This document shows positions 1 to 8,190 of a stretch of DNA of 25,648 nucleotides, in pieces. The DNA is from Pontiella desulfatans (GTDB taxonomy: Bacteria; Verrucomicrobiota; Kiritimatiellia; Kiritimatiellales; Pontiellaceae). The stretch spans positions 1 through 25,648 of the forward strand of contig JARFRL010000058.1 in the NCBI GenBank assembly GCA_029287275.1, in the 5' to 3' direction. Position 1 is the first letter of the stretch. Each line of letters begins with the position of its first letter. Made by a program: the position numbers and the translations under genes. A model generated the notes under the pieces. It did no database searches. It worked only from the letters and a program-made list of their open reading frames with translations, and was not told where the DNA came from.

Positions 1-7
1 GGTTCGC

Positions 8-1234
8 TTGAAGGCGGTGACGCAGGAACTGATCCGTCGTTGGGTCGAGGCTTTAGACAGAAATGGGGATTTTGAGCTTTGGCAACTGCGTCAAGCGCTG
101 AAAGCGGTTGAGATCCTGATGGATGAAAGGGACGATTCGGCAGACCGCCCGCCAATTGATTGGGAGGAGCTGGGGAGTCTTTGCGAGGAACTGGGGGCGG
201 AGCACGTTACGCTGGCGCGAACCCAAAGCGCGGCGGAAGCGGTGGAGAAGAGCCTCTCGAAGGCGGATTGTAGGTTGGATGCGGAAGCGGCGGCGGTGTC
301 GCGGAAGCTGAGAGAGGTGATTCGTCGGCGGAACATGGCGATTCGCACGGAGAAGAGCTACGCGGATTGGGCGGAGCGCTATCTCGTCTATAATAAGGGC
401 CATTTACCGTCATCCCCGCGGCATGTGCCGACCTTTCTGAATTATTTGGCGCTGGAGCGGAATGTGGCGGCGGCCACGCAGGCGCAGGCGCTGAACGCGT
501 TGATCTTTCTTTATCGTGAAGTGCTGGAAATGGATATTGGCGTGCTGGATGGGTTTAAACGGGCGCGGGCGAGTCGTAAGTTGCCGGTGGTGCTGACGCG
601 AACCGAGAAGGATTTGCTTTTTTCGGTCATGTCGGGGACTTCGGGCTTAATGGCGCGACTGATGTATGGAACGGGTATGCGGTTGATGGAGTGCGTGCGG
701 TTGCGGGTTCAAAACGTGGACGTGGGCAATAGTCTGATTCATGTGCATGAGGGAAAGGGTGGCAAAAACCGGGTGGTCCCGTTGCCGCGGGCCTATAAGG
801 ACGAATTGATTGCGCACCTGAAGGGACGAAAGATCCAGCACGAGCAGGATGTGGCGGCAGGCTTTGGCGAGGTGTTTGTTTCGGATGGATTGTTGCGAAG
901 GTTTGGTGGTTCGCTCAAGGATTGGTCGTGGCAGTATGTCTTCGCGTCGTCGCGGATCAGCACCGATCCGCGATCGGGGCGGATGATGCGGCATCATGTG
1001 AGCGAGAATCTGGTTCAAAAGGCCGTCAAAACGGCGTCTCGTAAGATTGAGATCCCGAAAAACGTGAGCTGCCATGTCTTGCGCCATTCGTTTGCGACAC
1101 ACCTTTTGCAGGCCGGCAGCGATATTCGAACGGTTCAGGAACTCCTCGGCCACGCCGATGTGAGCACCACCATGATTTACACGCATGTGATCAATCGCCC
1201 GGGAGTCAGCGTGGTGAGTCCAGCCGATTTATGA
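8..1234 (+). CDS. Integron-integrase-like tyrosine recombinase (IntI family), possibly 5'-partial
   Basis: Site-specific tyrosine recombinase. The C-terminal half has the full catalytic set: R225 in GTGMRL, the K250/K253 region in EGKGGKNR, H356 and R359 in HVLRHSFATHLL, H382 in LLGHADVS, and Y391 in TTMIYTHV. Between the Lys and His boxes, about residues 295-335, lies an inserted segment with WSWQYVFASSRISTDPRSG and RRHH-like residues. This matches the extra helix that sets integron integrases apart from other tyrosine recombinases. The ending, YTHVINRPG then VVSPADL, also fits IntI. The core-binding domain starts near residue 100; integron integrases are usually about 320-340 aa, so roughly 85-100 N-terminal residues are extra. 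The start is TTG at 8, but the frame is open to the window edge (GTT CGC at 2-7), so the true start may lie outside. No attI or attC site is recognisable nearby. Family call is firm; activity and cassette capture are inference. Confidence 0.9.
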   Translation: MKAVTQELIRRWVEALDRNGDFELWQLRQALKAVEILMDERDDSADRPPIDWEELGSLCEELGAEHVTLARTQSAAEAVEKSLSKADCRLDAEAAAVSRKLREVIRRRNMAIRTEKSYADWAERYLVYNKGHLPSSPRHVPTFLNYLALERNVAAATQAQALNALIFLYREVLEMDIGVLDGFKRARASRKLPVVLTRTEKDLLFSVMSGTSGLMARLMYGTGMRLMECVRLRVQNVDVGNSLIHVHEGKGGKNRVVPLPRAYKDELIAHLKGRKIQHEQDVAAGFGEVFVSDGLLRRFGGSLKDWSWQYVFASSRISTDPRSGRMMRHHVSENLVQKAVKTASRKIEIPKNVSCHVLRHSFATHLLQAGSDIRTVQELLGHADVSTTMIYTHVINRPGVSVVSPADL

Positions 1235-1317
1235 ACCAAGTCCCCGCGCTGTTTTCCGAGGTCGTGGCCCTCGGCTACAAGCCATTCCGCCGCGGCCGCT
1301 TCGGCGAAGCGGCTTAA
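1231..1317 (+). CDS. Possible 28-aa ORF overlapping the integrase stop
   Basis: An ATG at 1231 overlaps the integrase TGA (ATGA) and opens a 28-codon frame beginning MNQVPALFSE and ending FRRGRFGEAA, TAA at 1315-1317. The overlap is typical of translationally coupled genes. I recognise no family. Its last codons form the hairpin at 1295-1313, and its stop overlaps the end of the opposing gene. It may be a short real peptide, the truncated start of a lost gene, or chance. Confidence 0.3.
   Translation: MNQVPALFSEVVALGYKPFRRGRFGEAA
1295..1313 (+). terminator. Hairpin between convergent integrase and DUF1566 genes
   Basis: Perfect inverted repeat GCCGCTTCG-G-CGAAGCGGC, effectively an 8-bp stem with a 3-nt loop, followed on the + strand by the T-rich TTAATTATTCTT. 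This fits a rho-independent terminator for the rightward integrase transcript. On the minus strand no T-run follows. The T-tract is broken by As, so it is a weak example. Confidence 0.45.
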
Positions 1318-3158
1318 TTATTCTTGGTCACGTTGACCCGGTAGAAGATGGCATCGTTGGTGGTGGAGTACATGAAGTTGCTCGATGTGGTGGAATCGAC
1401 ATCGAACCACTCGCCGGAAACCAGGTTGGTGCGGCCTTCGACCGTATAGGTTCTGCCATTCACGCGCGGCCAACCCAGGATCTGGCCTTCGGGGGCGATC
1501 TTGAAGACGGAGTTGGAATCAGCCGGATTGGTTCCCGCGAAGATTTCATCCGCGTCGCTCACGCCGTCCTCATCCGAATCGGGCGCGGCGCCTTCGGCGT
1601 CGCGCACCAGACGGACGTGGTTGAAGACGCGCTGAACGTCGCCTTGCGGGCCGTTTCCAGCGTTTGGATAGTCGGCCGCGTCGCCGGATTTGGGATCGCC
1701 GCGTTGGCAGCCGGCGCCATGCACGTCGATGATGGTGACGCCTTCGTCCATGGAGCCGGTGCCGCGCCCGAAGCAGACGTAGACGCCCGAGGCCGCGCTG
1801 CCGGTGTATTTCAAATGGGTGGTGCCGCTCCAATACCAGGGATAGTCGGCCTCGCCCGCCATGTTGGTGATCGGGGTGGCGGAGAAAAGCGGATCAATCG
1901 CGGCGGAGCCGGTGGTGGACGGCGAGCGGGTGTAGTCGAGCAGGCTCTGCAGCTCCTTCGCGTTGGGCAGGCGCCAGTCGGCATGCCCCGCGAGTTCGTT
2001 CGTTTCGGCGTACGCGAGCGCGCTTTCCCAGTCGAACCCGACGAGGCTGTCGGCCTGAGCCCACATCAAGCCGGTGGCGTGGTCGGTGATGGTGCCGTCG
2101 CCGTTGTCGGCGAAGTCGTTGATTCCATAGGCGGTGTTGCCGCGGCAGTAATACGCGTAGTAGGTCTTGCCCGTTTGAGTGGGATAGCCCTTGATGCGAC
2201 CATCGATGAGGTTGAGCCCGAACATGGCTTCTTGGTTGTTCATGACTTGGTCCACGTAAATAGTCGTGACCGCGAACTGCGAATCGATGATCCGCTCGCC
2301 CGCGGCGACATCGCCAAGGCCAATCTCGAACACCGAATCGTCGATGAACGGCGTCAGCTCGGATCCATCTTCCGCGGTCGGGTCGGGATCGGTTCCGTTG
2401 AAGTTCATGAGCGAATAGATCTCCTTGGTACTCGGCAACCGCCAATCGGAATAGCCCCCGAAGTTCGTCGCGTTGAGCGTGGCCGCGAAAGCGGCCGCGG
2501 CGGCCTGCGTCATCTTATCGTCCACATTCAGATCGCCATCATCGTTCCAGTCGTGCGAGCGCGTCCAGGTGAGCCCCGTCACGTCGTCGTAGACCGTCAG
2601 GCCGTCGGCGCTGACCGTGTAGCTGGGTTGACGGCCCGCGTAGTGCCCGTCCTGCCCGAAAAACGCCGCGTTGGTGGCCGGCGCGCTGATGCTCGCGCTG
2701 GCGTCGTAGAAATTGGTCTGCGCCGTGTCGACGATGGGATACAACGCCGCGGCCGGCTGCTGATTGGTTACGCTTCCGCCCACGGCGGGTTCGGCACCAC
2801 CGATCACCGCGAATCCGCCAACGGCCGAGAACGGCACCTCTCCGTTCGGCGTGGAAAACGTAACCACGCAGTCCTTCGCGCCAGACACCTCGTTGGTCGG
2901 AACATCGAACACGGCGGTCACGATGTAGCGGCTATCGTGCGTTACCGAGCCGCCAACGAGCGCGCCGATCACCACGCTCGCGGGCGTCACGCCCGCCGGC
3001 GGAGGGGCCGGCGCGTCGGAATCAAGCGTGAAGCTCACCATCAGCCCGTTTGTTCCCGCCGCGCTGGAACTCGGGGAAACCGCGAGAATTTCATTTTGTT
3101 GCGCCAGCGTGTTGCCCGCGACGCATCCAATCGCCAATGCCGTCAGTAGGTTCTTCAT
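1314..3158 (-). CDS. Secreted Lcl_C/DUF1566 protein with calcium-type loops
   Basis: Predicted exported protein of 614 aa. I chose ATG at 3158 over the ATG at 3185 because AAAGGAA sits about 8 nt upstream and the protein then begins with a clean signal peptide, MKNLLTALAIGCVAGNTLAQ. Residues ~25-125 look like an immunoglobulin-like (IPT/TIG-style) domain. Two Lcl_C/DUF1566 repeats follow at about 190-320 and 360-525, each with the hallmarks TGLTW/TGLMW and DWRLP. Acidic loops of EF-hand or thrombospondin-type-3 style occur at ~203-214 (DWNDDGDLNVDD), ~351-359 (DNGDGTITD) and ~527-538 (DSDEDGVSDADE). The last ~45 residues (YTVEGRTNL, YRVNVT) resemble a small terminal module seen on many secreted proteins of PVC bacteria. 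Lcl_C is known from the Legionella collagen-like adhesin. Divergent from the response regulator, so possibly controlled by it. Ligand unknown. Confidence 0.85.
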   Translation of the reverse strand: MKNLLTALAIGCVAGNTLAQQNEILAVSPSSSAAGTNGLMVSFTLDSDAPAPPPAGVTPASVVIGALVGGSVTHDSRYIVTAVFDVPTNEVSGAKDCVVTFSTPNGEVPFSAVGGFAVIGGAEPAVGGSVTNQQPAAALYPIVDTAQTNFYDASASISAPATNAAFFGQDGHYAGRQPSYTVSADGLTVYDDVTGLTWTRSHDWNDDGDLNVDDKMTQAAAAAFAATLNATNFGGYSDWRLPSTKEIYSLMNFNGTDPDPTAEDGSELTPFIDDSVFEIGLGDVAAGERIIDSQFAVTTIYVDQVMNNQEAMFGLNLIDGRIKGYPTQTGKTYYAYYCRGNTAYGINDFADNGDGTITDHATGLMWAQADSLVGFDWESALAYAETNELAGHADWRLPNAKELQSLLDYTRSPSTTGSAAIDPLFSATPITNMAGEADYPWYWSGTTHLKYTGSAASGVYVCFGRGTGSMDEGVTIIDVHGAGCQRGDPKSGDAADYPNAGNGPQGDVQRVFNHVRLVRDAEGAAPDSDEDGVSDADEIFAGTNPADSNSVFKIAPEGQILGWPRVNGRTYTVEGRTNLVSGEWFDVDSTTSSNFMYSTTNDAIFYRVNVTKNN

Positions 3159-3289
3159 GATCGTGTTCCTTTCCCTTTGATACACGGAATTGCAACAGAA
3201 GAAAATGACAACTCGCCCCGCGGCTTTATGAATGTTTTGTAATCATAAATCCGTGGAGGTTCATCCGCGTTCCGTGCTATCAAGACGGC

Positions 3290-3964
3290 ATGAAAGTATT
3301 AATCGTGGAAGATGACCGCAAGATCGCCGCCTTCGTGCGGAAGGGGCTCAAGGAACAGGGCTACGTGGTCGACGCGTGCCACGACGGCGACGAGGGATAC
3401 GACCTCGCGTCGGGCGAATCCTACGACGTGGTCCTGCTCGACATCATGCTGCCCGGCCGCGACGGCCTCAGCATCCTGCGGGCGCTGCGCGAGGAAAAGA
3501 ACACGGTTCCCGTCATTCTGCTCACGGCGCGCAGCGGGCTCGACGAGCGCGTCGAAGGCCTCAACCTCGGAGCGGACGACTACTTGCCGAAACCCTTCTT
3601 CATGGAAGAGCTCATCGCCCGCGTCATCGCCGTGAGCCGCCGCTCTTCCGGCGAGCAACTCAGCGTGATGCGCCAGGGCGACCTGACGCTCAACCTCATC
3701 ACCCGCGAGGTGAAACACGGCGACGACTCGTTGGATCTGACCAGCCGCGAATTCAACCTGCTGGAGTTGCTGATGCGCTCGCCGGGCCGCGTCTATTCCC
3801 GCACCCAGTTGCTCGAACACGTCTGGGGCTACGACTTCGATCCCCAAACCAACGTGGTCGACGTTTACATCCGCCGCGTGCGCGGCAAGATCGACGCGCC
3901 GGACACCGCCTCGCGGATCGAAACCGTCCGCGGCGTGGGCTACCGCTTCAAGGCGGAGGAATAG
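3290..3964 (+). CDS. OmpR/PhoB-family response regulator
   Basis: DNA-binding response regulator of 224 aa, the normal family length. The receiver domain (1-~115) has the acidic pair D8/D9, phospho-acceptor D51 in VVLLDIMLPGRDG, T79 in LLTAR, and K101 in YLPKPF. The winged-helix trans_reg_C domain (~125-222) has the typical LTSREFNLLELLM, the VDVYIRRVRGKID recognition-helix region and VRGVGYRF. It lies 64 nt upstream of the kinase on the same strand and is divergent from the DUF1566 gene across about 130 nt (3159-3289), where its binding sites would be expected. The nearest relatives by eye are CusR/CopR-like regulators, but the target cannot be read from the sequence. Confidence 0.95.
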   Translation: MKVLIVEDDRKIAAFVRKGLKEQGYVVDACHDGDEGYDLASGESYDVVLLDIMLPGRDGLSILRALREEKNTVPVILLTARSGLDERVEGLNLGADDYLPKPFFMEELIARVIAVSRRSSGEQLSVMRQGDLTLNLITREVKHGDDSLDLTSREFNLLELLMRSPGRVYSRTQLLEHVWGYDFDPQTNVVDVYIRRVRGKIDAPDTASRIETVRGVGYRFKAEE

Positions 3965-4028
3965 GCGGCATGATTCCGAGGCGGAACAATCATCCGGTCA
4001 CGCATCGCGACGCGCTCGACACGCGACC

Positions 4029-5639
4029 ATGAAACTCTATTTCAAATTCAAGATCGCGATGCTCTCGTTCGCCGTTTCGGGCGCGTTGCTCACGACGTTC
4101 GGAGTGGCGCTCTTCGCGTTCATCTACTCCTCCGGCATCGACCGCGTGGACCGCGAGCTGCGCTCGCTGGTGGAAGCCCCCCTGCGCGGCGACCACCCCG
4201 TCGGCTACTGGAAACAATTCGGCGAATCCATCAAGTTCATCCAAGGCGAAGGCGGCCGCGAGAACATCGCGTTGATCGCGCTCGACCGCGACGACCGCGT
4301 GTTGTTCCAATCGGAGAACGCCCGCCCGCGGTTCGCCCGGATTCCCCTCCCCGCCGCGCCGGAGTCGACGAACGAGGGAAGAGAGCGGGCAAGCGATCTG
4401 TTCCTCGCGCGCAACGACCGCGACGGAGACGGAAAAGTCGCGCGCGACGAATTCGATGGCCCGAACTTCGTCTTCAACTCGAACGACGGCGACAACGACG
4501 GCTACATCGACGCCGCGGAGGCGAGCCAGATGCGACTCCCTCCTCCGCAACGTCGCGACCAGCCACGCGGCGAACGCCTTCCTCCAACGGCGAACAATCG
4601 CAAAGGCCCGCCACCCCCCACCACCTCCAAATTCACCACGCTGAACCTGCCCTTCGAAAACTGGCGCGTCGGGATTTTCCGTAGCCCCGAGATCACCTTG
4701 ATCGCCGCGCTCGACATGGATTCGTTCAACGCGGAGGTGAACCAATTTCGCTACGCCTTCATGATCGCGGTGCCGCTGGGACTCCTTGTGCTGGGCTTCA
4801 TGGGCTGGTACCTGGCCGACCGCGCCATGAAACCCGTCGCGGTCATCGCCGACACCGTGGAGCATATTTCCGCCAAGGGCCTCGACAAACGCGTTCCCAT
4901 GGTTGGAAACGACATTGAGCTCGAGCGGCTCGTCACCGTATCGAACGACATGCTGGACCGGCTGGAAAAGAGCTACCACCAAGCCGTGCGCTTCAGCGCC
5001 GACGCGGCCCACGAACTGCAAACCCCGCTGACCATTTTGCAGGGCGAGCTCGACAACGCCATCCAAGACTCGGAAGACGGCTCCACCGAACAACAGCGTT
5101 ACGGCATGCTGCTCGAGGAGTTGCGCGAGCTTAAATCCGTCGTCCAGAAACTGCTCCTGCTCGCGCACGCCGACGAAGGCCGCCTGAACATCAACCGCCG
5201 ACCGGTGGACCTCTCGGACCTGATCGAAAACGCGGCGGAGGACATCGAGATCATGGCGCCGGAGCTGACGATTGAAACCCGCCTCGAGAACGGCGTGACG
5301 ATCTCCGGCGACGCGGGCCTGCTCAACCAAACCCTGCGCAACATGACCTCCAACGCCGCGAAATACGCCACCGCCAACGGGCGCGCGGTCTTCACGCTGG
5401 ACCGGGAAGAAAACGAGGTTCGTTTCACGCTGGCCAATTCCGCGCCGCCCATCCCCGACGCGGACCAACCGCTCCTGTTCGAACGCTTCCACCGCGTCGA
5501 GAGATCGCGGACGGCCCAAGGTTCCGGACTCGGACTCAGCCTCGCCCGCGAGATCGCCCGCGCCCATGGCGGCGACCTGACGTTGGCGCCCTACGCCGAC
5601 GGCATGGTTTCGTTCATCCTTCGGCTCCCGATGGATTGA
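4029..5639 (+). CDS. Sensor histidine kinase with a periplasmic EF-hand pair
   Basis: Membrane histidine kinase of 536 aa, partner of the preceding regulator. TM1 spans ~9-33, a periplasmic region ~35-240, TM2 ~242-263, HAMP ~263-315, a HisKA domain with H328 in SADAAHELQTPLT, then HATPase_c with N442 in NAAKYA and the G2 box GSGLGLSLA at 498-506. The usual G1 DxGxG is replaced by LANSAPPIP, resembling the NPG version in CusS-like kinases but with Gly to Ala. The periplasmic region holds two canonical 12-residue EF-hand loops, DRDGDGKVARDE (130-141) and DGDNDGYIDAAE (153-164), then a Pro-rich linker (~171-200). EF-hand loops normally bind Ca2+, so a calcium-responsive sensor is the natural inference. 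I see no other in-frame start nearby; the Shine-Dalgarno is weak. Confidence 0.93.
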   Translation: MKLYFKFKIAMLSFAVSGALLTTFGVALFAFIYSSGIDRVDRELRSLVEAPLRGDHPVGYWKQFGESIKFIQGEGGRENIALIALDRDDRVLFQSENARPRFARIPLPAAPESTNEGRERASDLFLARNDRDGDGKVARDEFDGPNFVFNSNDGDNDGYIDAAEASQMRLPPPQRRDQPRGERLPPTANNRKGPPPPTTSKFTTLNLPFENWRVGIFRSPEITLIAALDMDSFNAEVNQFRYAFMIAVPLGLLVLGFMGWYLADRAMKPVAVIADTVEHISAKGLDKRVPMVGNDIELERLVTVSNDMLDRLEKSYHQAVRFSADAAHELQTPLTILQGELDNAIQDSEDGSTEQQRYGMLLEELRELKSVVQKLLLLAHADEGRLNINRRPVDLSDLIENAAEDIEIMAPELTIETRLENGVTISGDAGLLNQTLRNMTSNAAKYATANGRAVFTLDREENEVRFTLANSAPPIPDADQPLLFERFHRVERSRTAQGSGLGLSLAREIARAHGGDLTLAPYADGMVSFILRLPMD

Positions 5640-5671
5640 CCCGCCCGCGGCCGTTCGGTAGATTCGACCGC

Positions 5672-7723
5672 ATGACTGACAACGCCGAACCCCAAGCGCG
5701 CATCGAAGAACTTCGGACCGAGATCGAGCGCCACAACCGCCTGTATTACATCGACGCGAAACCGGAGATCACGGACCGCGAATACGACCAGCTCCTCAGC
5801 GCGCTGGACGCGCTGGAAAAAGAGCATCCCGCGTTCGCGAGCGCGAGCTCGCCCACGCGCCGCGTCGGCGGCGCGCCCTTGGCCAACTTCGAAAACGTTC
5901 GGCACGCGGCGCCGATGATGAGCCTGTCGAACACCTACTCCAAAGAGGAACTGGTGGAGTTCGACCGCAGAATCCGCAAGCTGATTCCCGAGGCCTCGTT
6001 CGACTATGTTCTGGAGCCGAAGATCGACGGCGTCGCGATCTCGCTGCGCTACGAAAACGGCGAGCTGACCCAAGCCGTCACGCGCGGCGATGGAACGGTC
6101 GGCGACGACGTGACCGCCAACGTCCGCACGATCCAATCGATTCCGCTGCGCCTTTCCGACCTGATGCCGCCCGCGGTTCTGGAAGTCCGCGGCGAGATCT
6201 ACATGGATACCGCGGGCTTCGCCAAGCTGAACGAAACCCGGCAGGAAGCCGGACTGGAACCGTTCGCCAACCCGCGCAACGCCTGCGCCGGATCGCTCAA
6301 ACTGCTCGATCCGCGCGAAGTGGCCAAGCGCCCGCTCGACGCGATCTTCTACGCCACCGGCGAGCTCGACGGCGTCGCGTTCGACACCCATGAACAAATG
6401 CTTAACACGCTCAAGAGTTACGGTCTGCGCGTCACGCCCTCCTATTGGCTGAAGGACGCCATCGAGGAAATTCTCGATCAACTCGACGCGCTCGAAAACA
6501 TGCGCCACGAATTCCCGTTCGAGATGGACGGCGGCGTGATCAAAGTGAACGATCGGCGGCTTTACGAGGAGCTGGGCGCCACCGCGAAAAGTCCGCGCTG
6601 GGCCGTCGCCTACAAATACGAACCGGAACAGGCCGAAACGGCGCTGCGCGCCATCTCCATTCAAGTGGGCCGCACCGGCGTGCTGACGCCCGTCGCGGAA
6701 CTCGAGCCCGTTCAGCTCGCGGGAACCACCGTCAAGCGCGCCACGCTGCACAACGAGGACGAGATCCGCCGCAAGGACATCCGGATCGGCGACCGCGTGA
6801 TCATCGAGAAGGCCGGAGAAATCATTCCCGCGGTCGTGAAAGTGGTCGATGAAAAACGGACCGGCGCGGAACTCGAATTCACCATGCCCGTCGCCTGCCC
6901 CGTCTGCGGCTCCGAAGTCGAACGGCGCGAGGGCGAGGTCGCGATCCGCTGCGTCAATCTGCAGTGCCCCGCCCAGGTTAAAAACTGGCTGACCCACTTC
7001 GCCTCGCGCGGCGCGATGGACATCAACGGGCTCGGCGAATCGCTGGTGGAGCAACTGGTCGACGGCGGACTCGTGAAAACCCCCGCGGAACTGTACTCGC
7101 TGCAGAAGGTCGAGGCGCTCGGGCTGGAACGCATGGGCGAAAAGTCGGCCGACAATCTGATCAAAGGCGTCGAGGAGAGCAAAAAACGCCCGTTCGAGAA
7201 GGTGCTGTTCGGGCTCGGCATCCGGCACGTTGGAAAAGGCGCGGCGAACATCCTGGCCAATGAATTCAAAAACATCGACGCGCTGATGGCCGCGGACGTG
7301 GAGGCGCTGGAAGCGATTCACGACATCGGGCCGATCGTCGGCAAGTCGGTGGTGGACTATTTCCGCGCGCCGGAAACCCGCGCCGTGATCGATCAGTTGC
7401 GCGCCGCGGGCGTCAACTTCGAGCAGGCCGACGCCGGCGGGAGCCACGAGCTCGAAGGGCTCACCTTCGTGCTGACCGGCTCCATGGAATCCATGACCCG
7501 CGACGAAGCGGGCGACCGAATCAAAGCCCGCGGCGGCAAGGTGAGCGGCAGCGTCTCGAAAAACACCAGCTATCTGGTCGCGGGCGAAAGCGCCGGATCG
7601 AAACTGACCAAAGCCGAAAAACTCGGCGTGACCATTCTGAGCGAGGAGCAACTGATCAACCTGCTCGGCTCCGATGAAATCGTTGGAGATGAAAACGCGG
7701 GCCAGATGGGCTTCGAATTCTAA
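5672..7723 (+). CDS. ligA: NAD+-dependent DNA ligase LigA
   Basis: Seals nicks during replication and repair using NAD+. 683 aa, close to the usual ~670. Domains in order: Ia/adenylation with HNRLYYIDAKPEITDREYD at the N-terminus and nucleotidyl-lysine K117 in LEPKIDG, an OB fold, a four-cysteine zinc finger near 409-432 (CPVCGSE, then RCVNLQCPAQ), helix-hairpin-helix repeats (LGIRHVGKGAA, IHDIGPIVGKSV), and a C-terminal BRCT domain starting GLTFVLTGSM. I chose ATG at 5672 rather than TTG at 5636, which overlaps the kinase stop, because the family normally starts about 10 residues before the RIEELR helix. It follows the kinase by 32 nt and precedes the YhcH-family gene by 14 nt. All catalytic elements look intact. 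Confidence 0.98.
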   Translation: MTDNAEPQARIEELRTEIERHNRLYYIDAKPEITDREYDQLLSALDALEKEHPAFASASSPTRRVGGAPLANFENVRHAAPMMSLSNTYSKEELVEFDRRIRKLIPEASFDYVLEPKIDGVAISLRYENGELTQAVTRGDGTVGDDVTANVRTIQSIPLRLSDLMPPAVLEVRGEIYMDTAGFAKLNETRQEAGLEPFANPRNACAGSLKLLDPREVAKRPLDAIFYATGELDGVAFDTHEQMLNTLKSYGLRVTPSYWLKDAIEEILDQLDALENMRHEFPFEMDGGVIKVNDRRLYEELGATAKSPRWAVAYKYEPEQAETALRAISIQVGRTGVLTPVAELEPVQLAGTTVKRATLHNEDEIRRKDIRIGDRVIIEKAGEIIPAVVKVVDEKRTGAELEFTMPVACPVCGSEVERREGEVAIRCVNLQCPAQVKNWLTHFASRGAMDINGLGESLVEQLVDGGLVKTPAELYSLQKVEALGLERMGEKSADNLIKGVEESKKRPFEKVLFGLGIRHVGKGAANILANEFKNIDALMAADVEALEAIHDIGPIVGKSVVDYFRAPETRAVIDQLRAAGVNFEQADAGGSHELEGLTFVLTGSMESMTRDEAGDRIKARGGKVSGSVSKNTSYLVAGESAGSKLTKAEKLGVTILSEEQLINLLGSDEIVGDENAGQMGFEF

Positions 7724-7737
7724 CGGGAGGAAAAAGG

Positions 7738-8184
7738 ATGATACTCGACACATTGACCAACGCGGCGAAGTACGCGGGATTGAAGGACGGACTATCGGAA
7801 GGCTTCGGGTTTCTGGACCACCCCGGCGTCGCGGAGCTCGAGGATGGACGATACGAGATTCTGGGCGACACCGTGTTCGCGATCGTGGAGCGCAATCAGG
7901 GCCGGAAGATCGAGGACGGAAAACTCGAAGCCCACCGCAAGTACGTCGACATCCAGTTCATCATCAGCGGAGATGAGTCGATGGGTTGGACGCCGCGGGA
8001 TGAACTGAGCCTGTCGGAGGGCTATGACGAGACGCGCGATCTCGAGTTTTTCGGCGACGCCGCGCGCAGCGTGGTGAAGGTTCCGCCGGGCTCGTTCGCG
8101 GTGTTTCTACCCACCGACGCGCATCTGCCCGGCGTGGGCGAAGGCCCGATTCATAAAGTCGTGGTGAAGGTCGCGGTCAACTGA
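7738..8184 (+). CDS. YhcH/YjgK/YiaL-family protein (DUF386)
   Basis: Small cupin-like protein of 148 aa, normal for the family. Conserved elements are HRKYVDIQFIISGDE, FAVFLPTDAHLPG and the terminal KVVVKV. The shared His, Asp and Glu residues form the metal and sugar site in known members. Members include E. coli YiaL and YhcH/NanQ; YhcH acts as a sialic-acid anomerase, and EbgC is a related beta-galactosidase subunit. Start ATG follows a strong GGGAGGAAAAAGG. It sits 14 nt after ligA, probably by transcriptional convenience, and there is no sugar-catabolic neighbour to suggest a substrate. Convergent with bamA, only 6 nt between stops and no terminator visible. Specific sugar unknown. Confidence 0.9.
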   Translation: MILDTLTNAAKYAGLKDGLSEGFGFLDHPGVAELEDGRYEILGDTVFAIVERNQGRKIEDGKLEAHRKYVDIQFIISGDESMGWTPRDELSLSEGYDETRDLEFFGDAARSVVKVPPGSFAVFLPTDAHLPGVGEGPIHKVVVKVAVN

Positions 8185-8190
8185 CGCGGT

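Noticed and set aside
1235..1330. A candidate attC recombination site after the integrase
   Set aside because: The hairpin at 1295-1313 is too short and perfect, has no bulged bases, and no GTTRRRY/RYYYAAC core pair is present.
1617..3149. A 510-codon plus-strand frame opposite the DUF1566 gene
   Set aside because: Shadow frame. The minus strand has a signal peptide, repeats and a good Shine-Dalgarno.
3974..3986. Inverted repeat TTCCG-AGG-CGGAA between regulator and kinase genes
   Set aside because: Only 5 bp and no T-tract; short symmetric sequences are expected by chance. It could be a regulator half-site but nothing else supports it.
3990..5567. A 525-codon minus-strand frame opposite the kinase
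   Set aside because: Shadow of the histidine kinase; Arg/Val/Gly-rich with no recognisable domain.
5591..7753. A 720-codon open frame on the minus strand
   Set aside because: It lies exactly opposite ligA, which has all family motifs. High third-position G+C leaves antisense frames open; the translation is low-complexity-like with no domain.
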